From NCBI GenBank assembly GCA_905250075.1, contig CAJNOP010000002.1, forward strand, positions 129,867 to 193,866: DNA of 64,000 bases, in the 5' to 3' direction. The stretch is from Rotaria sp. Silwood1. Its lineage: Eukaryota; Rotifera; Eurotatoria; Philodinida; Philodinidae. Below the pieces are notes generated by a model that was not told the DNA's origin, ran no database searches, and worked only from the letters and a program-made list of their open reading frames with translations. Each line of letters opens with the position of its first letter. The first letter of the stretch is position 1. Position numbers and translations under genes: made by a program. This document shows positions 55,555 to 64,000 of this stretch, piece by piece.

Positions 55555-58055
55555 TAAAAACTAACCAGTTCTGATTCGAATAAGGTAGTGAAATGAATTT
55601 GTTAACAGACCAGAAAAACTTGCAGAACTTATGTTACAACCAAATATTTGATATTCAAACAAATAATCAATCATAAGGGCCGAGAAAAGGTGATATAATT
55701 GCAAAAATACTCAAGGCGTAATGTTTCCCACTGCTTACCATATGAGAGCAACAATCGCACTGTGTAATAGCAGGAATAACATCATTCTTTCACTAGAAAT
55801 AGATAATGAATGTACGTTTCACTATTTTTCCTTTGGTATCGGATCGAATTCTTTTGTTGGACATTGACATTGAACACAGTGAGATCGATGACAGATGGCC
55901 AAAACATCATCTCATTTCGAAAACAAACATTTCACGATTGATCTTCTTTCATTTTCAGTGAATTCTCTACTTGAATTCATTGCCAATGAACTCTTCTTGA
56001 AGGAAAGATTCGTTGAAATCAAACAATTCAAAGAACATTGAGGAATCATCTCGAGATTGATTTGAACGATGATATTTATCATGTCGATTTTATAATGTTC
56101 AATGTTTATTCTCTCATAGGTTTTCTTTTATTCACACTTGATCTTGACAAAGACTTGGATCAAAAAAGGGTCAAGATGAGCTAAAAATAGAATTTGATTG
56201 GATTTGTCTCTACGTCGATTTGTTTGACAATCACTAAGGAGGATTAAAACTATTCAAAACCAATTGATCGAGATCATCGTCGTCTGAAGTAGAGCGAATT
56301 TTTCATCATTCATTCGAATTCCATCAGATCTTGTATTCAAAATGATTTTCTAATTCGGCGATTGAGAATCAAATGCGAGGTTCGTCTTCATTATATCCAT
56401 CAATCCTTTTTCAGTCAGCAAAACATTTCGAATCTGATGGTTACTTCAATCTCGATCTCGAGCATTGTTCCTTTATTCATTCTCTTTCTTTCTTTGATTC
56501 GAGTAGTTCCCTTTGATATTTAGTCGAGCGTCCAATTAAAACTGGACGCGTTTAGTGCTAAAGTCTACGCAGAAATTGACGTTTCTTTGATATAGAAACA
56601 AAGTATAGTATTTAAAATCATCTCTGCTTTGACGAATACACAAAAGTCAAATAGAAAATGAACAATTATTAAAAAGCATTTGTTCGCGAATCAGATTCAC
56701 AACCAAGGCAAGATGAAATGATATTAATTTATCAGAAATTAAATAAAAAAGAAAGATTGAGAGGTCGATACTCGACTGGCGATTACATGGCGACAGAGAT
56801 GCAGAATCTACCCGTGTGCACCTACGCTCGTAGGGGTGAATTTTTCATTTTAACGACAGATTCTGCATCTCTGGATAAAAATATCAAGGGTGTTAGTAAA
56901 ATACGCTCTAACCCACTCCCACCGCCATTTAACTCGAAGATGTTATCAATTGATAGAGCTTACCCAACCGACCATCCGATAGGCATTTCGACCCCTCGAT
57001 TTTCCACTGTCGATGTCTTCTAAGATACCCATCGCCGAGCCCTCGACCCATCGGAAAATGGCAAACCCAGGGGTCGATTTGAAATTCCGATGGGCAGACC
57101 TCGTGCTCCAGATAGCACCACGATACATATTACGAAAACTTCGATCCTATGCTTCTGCTAACTATCAAGTTACTCACCATCTAGCCTTGGACCCATCGAA
57201 ATTTCAAATCGACCCCTGGGTTTGCCATTTTCCGATGGGTCGAGGGCTCGGCGCACCCCTCGCACGTCTTTTTTAGCTCACTTGGGTAGAATTCTTCATT
57301 CAGAAGATTCCGCTCTAAGCCGTTTTCTTTAAATATAACTTAAACAAAAAAATCAAATATCATTTCGAGCGGTCCACTCCAAGCCACTCTTCAATCTATT
57401 TTGACCTATCTATTTTCAGAGATCAAAGATTGCACTTATTAGTAAAACTTAGAGTTAAACTTAGAAGTCCAATATTAAATTTTCGAAGTAATCGCGTGGA
57501 GGGTCGACAGTCTACGAAAAAGAGAAAATGAATTTCTTTGAAAACATTTCGTATCGAACTTTTCTCAGTTTAAGTCTAAGTTTTACTAATAACTGTGACG
57601 TTTGACCTCTAAAAATAGATAGGTCAAAATAGATTGAACAGTGGCTTGGAGTCGGCCGCTCGAAATGATGTTTGATTTTTTTGTTCAGAGATGTTTAAAG
57701 GAATGGCTTAGATTGGAGAATTCTAAGCTCTATCAATTGATAACATCTTCGAGTTAAACGGCGGTTGGAGCGGGTTAGAGCGTATTTTACTAATACCTAG
57801 ACATCAATGTTTCTATCGACGTTAGTCGGGCCGAAAACGATAATATTTTTAAAAATTTTGGGTGCACTGGTGGGAAGCAATTAGCAAATAATTTCTGAAC
57901 ACGAGGGATAATAGCTGAAAAAGTATTAGGCGAAGATAACATGATAAGAATGACGGGTAAAGCATTAAGTTTTAGTCTTTTTCGTTTCTTTGACGAATTT
58001 TCCAAAGTCGTTGCATGATTCAGTGTACAATTGATGAGAGCCACATTAAACGAAA
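55555..58055. other. Non-coding region between telomere-like array and methyltransferase relic
   Basis: No gene is supported. The second half (56795-57797) is packed with nested inverted repeats, listed separately. A minus-strand frame at 57790-58044 lies just downstream of the methyltransferase relic and has no recognisable family. Confidence 0.5.
56795..57797. repeat. Nested inverted-repeat complex
   Basis: Four pairs of reverse-complement segments are visible. (A) AGAGATGCAGAATCT at 56795-56809 pairs with 56858-56872, around a CCTAC-GCTC-GTAGG hairpin. (B) About 70 bp at 56893-56960 pairs with 57728-57797 (core GAAGATGTTATCAATTGATA). (C) About 57030-57086 pairs with 57187-57252 (core CAAACCCAGGGGTCGATTTG). 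(D) About 57340-57418 pairs with 57612-57690 (core AGATAGGTCAAAATAGATTG). Pairs C and D lie inside B. No transposase is seen. Confidence 0.8.
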
Positions 58056-58859
58056 ATAGTCAAGCTGTTCGTTGTGGCTTGCGCGCTTTGAGTATTTCAC
58101 AGGGCCAAAATCTATACATCATTTTCATACCTGCCCATTTACGCTCTATTGTTTCCCAACCAAGTTCTCGTAGCGTATCCTCGTAAAGAGCCACGCTCCC
58201 TTTCAGATCGACGATCACTATCCAGCCACCTGGCTTTGTTACTCTAGCACACTATCTTGTTGCGCGTCGTTTATCTTCTATAGTAGAAACGTTATGAATT
58301 GCTACAGATGAAGTGGTTAGACTGAAGAAATCGTCCGAGAAAGGAAGATCAAGGAAGGTACCACTGTGTAGAACGCTATAGTCCAATAAGGCCATAGCAG
58401 CGAGGTTTTGAAATGTAGAAAACGGTGAGTTAGAAGTCTGATCGAGGTTGTTAAAGATGTCGATACAATAAGCTGGCGAGATGGGTCTATCTAGGAGACA
58501 GCGGTTTACTAAGAACACTAGAAGATGAGTCTAACTTACGTCTGAATGCCGGTGTTGGCTAATTCTTTCTTCAGACGAGCCAGCATGACGAGAACCATTC
58601 CTCTTCCACGTCCACAATCAAGACAAGGCTTGCTTAAATCTACATCCTTCGTTATATCATGCAAGAATGCTTCCCACACCTGAAATTTGCCACTTAGTGT
58701 GGCGTATAGATAAAGTGCGGAAGACAAAGCTGAAGCCAAAAGGCCTAAAGGCGCATCTATCCCATAGCTAGAAGACGAGGGAATCGATGGCTGATTCTCT
58801 TGCTGTCGAAAGACCTCCACATGATTAACAGGGGCAGGCGAGACGTGATAAAGAGACAT
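58056..58859 (-). pseudogene. Pseudogene of a SAM-dependent methyltransferase (UbiE-like, fungal/bacterial type)
   Basis: Read on the minus strand from Met at 58859, the product has a hydrophobic N-terminal part (APLGLLASALSSALYLYATL then GKFQVWEAFLHDI) followed by a class I methyltransferase domain: a SAM-binding loop, AYCIDIFNNLDQTSNSPFST, LLDYSVLHSGTFLDLPFSDD, TIEDKRRATR and ARVTKPGGWIVIVDLKGS. It is broken in several ways. The SAM loop reads LDCGRGRGM where families of this type have LDLGCGRG. The frame ends at 58536 in a segment that could be an intron but whose acceptors do not restore phase. An in-frame TAG (58249-58251) replaces a codon between RRATR and the conserved ARVTKPGG. Such proteins are common in fungi and bacteria but not in animals, so horizontal acquisition followed by decay is likely. 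Confidence 0.75.
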
Positions 58860-60054
58860 GATGGCTGTGCCGATATATGCGTCACGGCTCGCTGCTCTTC
58901 TTCTTTCCTCTTTCCTCTTTCTTTCTCTATTGTTCTCTCTGTGTCGTCTCTCTCCCATTGTTTCTGTATCATATATAAGTGTGTGTTGAATGTGCAATAG
59001 ACACATTCTGGAGATGTGAAGTAGCTAATAAACATCATTATCGAGGGTGGCGGTAAGCTACTCCTCCAGTCTGTCATTACATCATCTTCTTCTATTTATC
59101 GTTACAATGGCGAAGAAACTACACTTTCTTGCTTCGTCTAAAATTCAACTGAAGGACATGTTTTGCAACGAGATAAGCGAAAGCAGTAGTTTTGCGTTCT
59201 GTGTTTTTTTCTACACCATTTAACCGTGCAGAAAAGAAACCGAAAAAAACAATTTTTTTATCACACCATTTGTTTTTAGCACGTGCAGAATGAAAGTTTT
59301 TGCTTATTACAAAATGGGAATATGATTGCGTTCGTAGAAGGCAACAAAAAATAATTTTCTATTTAGGAGTAGTAGCTCTTTCCCATCATTTTTGATAGAC
59401 AATCCATTTTTGAGCAGGTCATCTAGGATAATAGCCCATGGTTGTGCCTCTAAGAAAAAAATGACCCTGAAAATTGGAATATAAACATATGTCCACCAAA
59501 GATGTGCATCATGCCTAAAAATCAGAGCCGAAGCTGTGCGAAGGACAATGGCGATCGCAACAGATAGTTTAACGGTAGAGCAGCCGACCGGTTATTGAAA
59601 GATGTGGGTTCGATTCCTGTTCTGATTTTGTGATAGTTATTCGATAAGTGGTTTGTATTTATTGAGGCGTAACCATTGTGGATACATTCTTTCGAGAATC
59701 ATTTGTATTTTTCGTGAACAAGTAAGATAATTCGACAGATCTTAACTCTTTCATTTTCATTCAATTAAACTCACCCTCACCCTCCTTAGATTAAATCAGC
59801 ACGATCGTAAACAGCCGTTTTTCACAGTTTTTCGCGCGTTTCGTAGGCGCAGTATTACGGCTGTATTTGATCGCACGTAAACGATCGTTATTGAGCAGAT
59901 ACGCAAATATTTGATCTTCTGAGGGTCGTTTTCAACTGTATACGGCACATGAAAACATGACCGTAATGCTGCGTGTACTCGTGGATCGTAGATCTAACTA
60001 TTGTCCGAAAAAAAATAAAAGGCGAGTGGCCATTTTTTGAATAACTTTTGATAG
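58860..60054. other. Intergenic region with tRNA-like sequence
   Basis: No protein gene is supported. It holds the upstream flank of the methyltransferase relic, whose basic in-frame extension GERRHRENNRERKRKEERRR is probably untranslated or spurious. It also holds the tRNA-like element at 59564-59630 and an AT/CG-mixed region with imperfect palindromes near 59790-59990. Confidence 0.45.
59564..59630 (+). ncRNA. tRNA-like sequence (tRNA pseudogene or tRNA-derived SINE head)
   Basis: An intact A box (TAGTTTAACGG, 59575-59585) and B box (GGTTCGATTCC, 59607-59617) stand at tRNA spacing. A partial acceptor pairing (CAACAGA with TCTGATT, 5 of 7) is possible. I could not fold a proper anticodon stem, so a functional tRNA is unlikely and no amino-acid identity is given. 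It may be the head of a SINE. Confidence 0.5.
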
Positions 60055-60154
60055 NNNNNNNNNNNNNNNNNNNNNNNNNNNNNNNNNNNNNNNNNNNNNN
60101 NNNNNNNNNNNNNNNNNNNNNNNNNNNNNNNNNNNNNNNNNNNNNNNNNNNNNN
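60055..60154. other. Assembly gap (100 N)
   Basis: A placeholder gap of unknown true size, directly at the 5' edge of the visible aldo-keto reductase reading frame. Confidence 0.99.
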
Positions 60155-60928
60155 AAATTTGGCATTGTTATTCTTCCAAATGGCGATCGAATCGCACGTG
60201 GCGATGCTCAATATGTTCATGAAGCGTGTGCCAAAAGTTTAAAACGTCTTGGTCTCGATTATATTGATCTCTATTATGTTCATCGTATCGACAAGAACGT
60301 ACCAATTGAAGAAACAATGGGTGCTTTGAAAGAACTTGTTGAAGCAGGTAAAATCAAATATATTGGTTTATCCGAATGTTCAAGTGACACTCTTCGAAGA
60401 GCACATGCTGTTCATCCAGTTACAGCCCTAGAGATTGAATATTCACCATTCAGCTTGGATATTGAACGTGAAGATATTGGTCTTTTAAAAACATGTCGAG
60501 AACTCGGCATAGCAATAGTTTGTTATGCACCATTAGGCCGTGGCTTATTAGGCGGACAAATTAAAAGTCCAGATGATCTTGCAGAAAATGATTATCGACG
60601 AAAATTCCCACGTTTTTCCAAAGAAAATTTTCCTAAAAATCTTGAATTAGTCGAAACATTAACATTGATAGCTAAGAAAAAAAATTGTACTCCTGGTCAA
60701 CTCACATTAGCTTGGATTCTTAGTCAAGGAGAAGATTTTTTTGTAATTCCTGGAACAACAAAGATCAAGAATTTAGAAGAAAATGTTGCTGTAGCACAAA
60801 TCAAATTAACTAAAGAAGAGGAAAAAGAAATTCGAACAGCTTGTGAAAAAGCCAAAGTAGCTGGTGGACGTTATTCAGAAGAAGTTGATTCACTATTATT
60901 TGCTGATTCGGCACCAAAAAGGAATTAA
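60155..60928 (+). CDS. Aldo/keto reductase, 5' end lost in gap
   Basis: This is an NADPH-dependent oxidoreductase with a TIM-barrel fold. The 257 visible residues correspond to roughly the last three quarters of a typical 330-residue enzyme. The frame is open right from the gap, before the first ATG. Motifs are [15 protein letters not shown] (with the catalytic His), [62 protein letters not shown] and the cofactor-phosphate site [15 protein letters not shown]. The catalytic Asp, Tyr and Lys would lie in the missing part. The sequence resembles YakC/AKR13-type enzymes of fungi, plants and bacteria more than animal AKR1 enzymes. It has no visible intron and lies in a transposon-rich block, so horizontal origin is plausible. 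The visible part has no stops or frameshifts. Confidence 0.88.
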   Translation, partial: KFGIVILPNGDRIARGDAQYVHEACAKSLKRLGLDYIDLYYVHRIDKNVPIEETMGALKELVEAGKIKYIGLSECSSDTLRRAHAVHPVTALEIEYSPFSLDIEREDIGLLKTCRELGIAIVCYAPLGRGLLGGQIKSPDDLAENDYRRKFPRFSKENFPKNLELVETLTLIAKKKNCTPGQLTLAWILSQGEDFFVIPGTTKIKNLEENVAVAQIKLTKEEEKEIRTACEKAKVAGGRYSEEVDSLLFADSAPKRN

Positions 60929-61304
60929 AAAAGCTTGTTAGCGCAGCTCCTTCGGAGACGAAATGTGGAACTCACGTATATCCTTCAACCTTGTTATCCT
61001 AATACATCATCCGTAAACTGAAAAAATTCTCGTCGACTGTAGTTGTTTTCATTAATCATCGATGACAAGAGCGAGAATTTATTATTTATTTCTACATTTA
61101 AAATAGAAATTTTTTTTTTCTACGGTGCTCTATTTTTTGTTTGCATTGTTGCTATTCGCTCATTATTTTTTATTTTTTTTTTATGCTTGTTTTTTTAATT
61201 TAATATTCTTATTATTATAATCATTAGATCGGCAAATAAGCCTATTTTACATATTCATGATATCTACAGCACATCTTATGCACTATTGTATATATGTTAA
61301 TCAA
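60929..61304. other. 3' flank of the aldo-keto reductase
   Basis: T-rich non-coding sequence up to the second telomere-like array; nothing further is recognised. Confidence 0.5.
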
Positions 61305-61402
61305 GGGTGTGGGTGTGGGTGTGGGTGTGAGTGTGGGTGCGGGTGCGGGTGGGCGCCTGTACCCGCACCCACACCCAGATCCATCTACCCCACACCCAAA
61401 CC
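61305..61402. repeat. Head-to-head telomere-like array, second
   Basis: The G-rich arm (61305-61354) consists of GGGTGT/GGGTGC units. It is followed after a few bases by a C-rich arm (61361-61402) of ACCCGC/ACCCAC units, partly degenerate. The orientation is the same as in the first array. The central part can also form a near-perfect hairpin (GGGTGC units with GCACCC). Confidence 0.8.
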
Positions 61403-63284
61403 AGCATTTCATCGTAAACGGTTCATAAGAGGTTGCATGGCCCTGAATCCAGGGCAAGACAGAAAGCTCTATGAGACATTAATAATACTCGAAAACTGTC
61501 TCATACAACTTGACACTGTCTTTATCTATTGAAGGATATGAATGAATAATCGATAGATTTTGGATGAGTGTATGAATAGTTTATGATTAATGGTGAAGGC
61601 GTATTAAAAGCTTAATCAGTCTTTCGTAGACATAAAATTGATGCGACGATCTGTTGAAAACTCATGAGTAAAAATCAGACAAATACCTGGTTTACAGATC
61701 ATCATACTCAGAAAAAACTCACATGTTTGTCTCTGAAGTGATGTGGTTTAATTTTGTTTCCTACTTGGTCTGACTGAAGAAAAAGAAAATGTCTCGAACA
61801 AAAAGAAACACGCTTGTCAACGAGATACGTCGTCATCTTTCTCATTCTTATCAAAGATTTATTACTTACAGCCAAGCATCATGTTACAATTGGAAAAAGC
61901 CAACGTACATGTCATAATACATGGTTTTTACTTTTCAATCCCGTGAGAGTGGAGAGAAACTAAAAGACGATCATTGTGACTCGGTTCAGGTAGTATCATT
62001 CACTTCTCTTTATGAGTCAAAATATGGTTTGGGTTTGTTCGTCGAATATTGAGTTTGAATTAACGGGCTTAATGGCAGGAAACAATGTCAGATTTCGAGC
62101 ACAATAGACGATGAGATGTGATATCCAACTTAAAACTATGCCATCAAGAAAATCTGACGTCTTTAGTGTAACAGATTGAAATATACATACAAACCAGTTG
62201 ACGATCAAACAGTGGGGCATCTTATCTCTTCTTCTTAAAATGGTGTCCTCTGATCAAGCGCGTTAATTTGTATGAAACACGTCTATTTTTGTTGATAGAG
62301 CCACCGCTAATTAATGTTATACTATGAATTACTTTTCATCACTCTAAGACTAGTAACGATAACCCCCCTGCAATGGAATGTCCCTTGTATTACAAGGTCC
62401 TCCCTATTTAGAAGGCCCCCCTGAGAGAGATTTTTCGCGGGAATTGTGCGCATTTTGCCGGGAATGTTGGTGAAATTTGGACCGGATGTGACTCGCCATA
62501 ATATAAGGCCCGGAGCCTTTTATTGCGGGAAGGGAGGTTTACTTGGTTCTCTAAACCAATATGATCTAACAAATTATGACTTTGAAAACTTATTTTTCCA
62601 TCCAGGAGTTGTGCCCAACATACATGTCTTAGTCATGCTTAGATGATATTGGACTGCTTTAGACCTATTGAAGGTGCCAATGTCAAAGACATCTTTTGCG
62701 ACCAAAAACAACCACTTTCAATACACATCGACGTAATTGGTTGTCAGCTCCAGTTCAAATAAATGAACCAGTCATAACTGATGACTAATTTCAACTTGAG
62801 GTGATAAGTCACTCTTTTCATGCGACGTTTCGGAACTATTGAGCTTGAGTACTATGCCTTGATCTTCAGTGTACAGATTACAACTATGATTGATAGGGTT
62901 ATTTGTCCACACAAATAGTGAAAATCTGTAATATTCTTTTGATATAAATCAGCATATTTACTTTCGGTATGTCTACAGTGTTTGAGATATTACAACGACT
63001 GTTTTTAAATATGAATAAACGCATCTTGAAATTGCGTAGAATACAATATTAGATAGATTATTTCTTGAATATACAATGAATGATAATTACAGTACTATGT
63101 CATTGCTAGCGACTGTCATGAATCGGATTGATTAAACGAAAAGTGATCCATGATGGTCATGAACGGCGGCTGGATGAGTGTCGATAGTGTAGTTGTTAAG
63201 AAATGATAGGCAAACAAAGCTTCTTAGTCTGTAAGATTATGAACAAATCTCGAGATATTTTGATCGCTATTTTAGAAATCTATT
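61403..63284. other. Non-coding region upstream of the ART gene
   Basis: No gene is supported. A C-rich block at about 62360-62425 (CCCCCCTGCAATGG, GAAGGCCCCCCTGAG) resembles the terminal part of a DNA transposon but has no visible partner. The plus-strand frame at 62446-62646 has no recognisable family. Confidence 0.45.
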
Positions 63285-64000
63285 ATGTTTTTTCAATTGA
63301 CTAATACCAATTCATGCACGATTGTGCTACTGGTTTGCACCATGATCTTCGATGCAAGCCAACAAACAGTGTCTAATGGTCAATTTTCTCCTGCTGACAT
63401 AAAAATGAAACGTTTTAGTAATGTTGTGTCAATATCTGTTCATGAACGGGTGCCAGATTTGGTACCTTACCAAGTGTTTTTACAAATTTTGTTTCGTCTT
63501 CCGGAAGCTAATGCAAAAAACTATATTATATTCAAACAACCGTCATCGGACCAAGATGATGAATCATACGTTCTTCGTGGTCTGCGAGTAGGTAGTTTTT
63601 TCCCTTCTGATATTCAGTTAAACTTAAAAATGTTAAACGAACTTGGTATCATCACAAACGGAACAAATGAGGACGAAAATGTCCACGATTTTATCAAACG
63701 GTACATACCAGACTTTTCTATTCGTTATTATACATGCGAATCGTTTATCTTCACGCTGATAAATGATGCATTTCAATCGTCAGAATACTTGGATAATCTC
63801 ATCAAACTTCGAATGATTGTAACTGATTTGCATAATATGTTAGACATCAAACTAGGTGGCCTTTCTCCTACTAATTCGACCACAACCGGACCATTTTATA
63901 AAGCTCAAATAATGTCGACAGATAAACTTCGTTTATTAAAACAAAGTATCGGCAATTACATAACATTCAAATCATTTTTATCAACAACGACAAACAAAAG
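63285..64000 (+). CDS. Arginine mono-ADP-ribosyltransferase-like protein, truncated by window end
   Basis: The frame is open from ATG at 63285 to the last base (238 complete codons). A hydrophobic N-terminus (CTIVLLVCTMIF) may be a signal or anchor, with a second Met at 63342. The middle contains DFIKRYIPDFSIRYYTCESF and FTLINDAFQ, then FYKAQIMSTDKLRLLKQSIG and FKSFLSTTTNK. The last two match the substrate-entry strand and the S-x-S/T (STS) motif of the R-S-E class of eukaryotic arginine-specific ADP-ribosyltransferases. The first catalytic Arg is not in its usual YRGQ context (here YKAQ), and the catalytic E-x-E lies beyond the window. These genes are strongly expanded in bdelloids. Activity cannot be judged from this fragment. 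Confidence 0.7.
   Translation, partial: MFFQLTNTNSCTIVLLVCTMIFDASQQTVSNGQFSPADIKMKRFSNVVSISVHERVPDLVPYQVFLQILFRLPEANAKNYIIFKQPSSDQDDESYVLRGLRVGSFFPSDIQLNLKMLNELGIITNGTNEDENVHDFIKRYIPDFSIRYYTCESFIFTLINDAFQSSEYLDNLIKLRMIVTDLHNMLDIKLGGLSPTNSTTTGPFYKAQIMSTDKLRLLKQSIGNYITFKSFLSTTTNK

Noticed and set aside
55321..55557. Open frames on both strands rich in GV/PT and GC/HT dipeptides
   Set aside because: They are translations of the telomere-like hexamer array and carry no protein signal.
61242..61532. Open frames across the second TGTGGG array
   Set aside because: Same reason: repeat translation only.

Overview
This window is AT-rich metazoan nuclear DNA, most probably from a bdelloid rotifer. The evidence is: (i) two interstitial arrays of the hexamer TGTGGG/CCCACA, the telomere repeat described for bdelloids; (ii) compact intron-rich animal genes whose introns are mostly 50-70 bp; (iii) an NHL-repeat protein and an arginine-ADP-ribosyltransferase-like protein, families expanded in bdelloids; (iv) a fungal/bacterial-looking methyltransferase relic and an aldo-keto reductase lying among transposons. 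The species cannot be fixed from sequence alone. There are two 100-N assembly gaps (8804-8903 and 60055-60154).

Layout. 1-8.8 kb: mostly non-coding, with one NHL-repeat gene (4637-5550) and a 1-kb foldback repeat (6.33-7.31 kb). 8.8-11.9 kb: a class A GPCR gene cut by a gap. 13.9-15.1 kb: essential myosin light chain followed 130 bp later by pterin-4a-carbinolamine dehydratase. 17.7-20.1 kb: a three-Ig-domain lachesin/IgLON-like surface protein. 22.2-37.7 kb (minus strand): spermidine synthase lying 202 bp downstream of a complete 18-exon EPG5 autophagy gene (predicted 2562 aa). 39.1-45.4 kb (plus strand): a MAPKAPK2-type kinase, a UBL4A/Get5-like protein and a KCNQ potassium channel, the last two only 120 bp apart. 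Exon structures were rebuilt by hand from GT-AG sites, reading phase and family similarity; summed exon lengths give clean open frames.

46.4-64 kb has a different character: a secreted cysteine-rich protein, an apparently intact full-length RTE-like LINE with target-site duplication (TSD), a hAT-like transposase relic, a solo LTR with a 5-bp TSD, several palindromic repeats, a tRNA-like sequence, a pseudogenized SAM methyltransferase, a gap-truncated aldo-keto reductase and the beginning of an ART gene. Two head-to-head telomere-like arrays (55.34-55.55 and 61.31-61.40 kb) bound a segment of about 5.8 kb. That segment starts with the C-rich strand and ends with the G-rich strand, exactly as a small telomere-capped linear piece would. 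Both of its recognisable genes look non-metazoan. This resembles the foreign-gene- and transposon-rich subtelomeric domain known from bdelloids, here apparently fused and internal.

The core genes share no single pathway (muscle/cytoskeleton, pterin recycling, polyamines, autophagosome fusion, p38 signalling, tail-anchored protein targeting, K+ current). Their tight co-oriented spacing, with 3' splice acceptors immediately before several start codons, suggests operon-like units resolved by spliced-leader trans-splicing, which is known in bdelloids.
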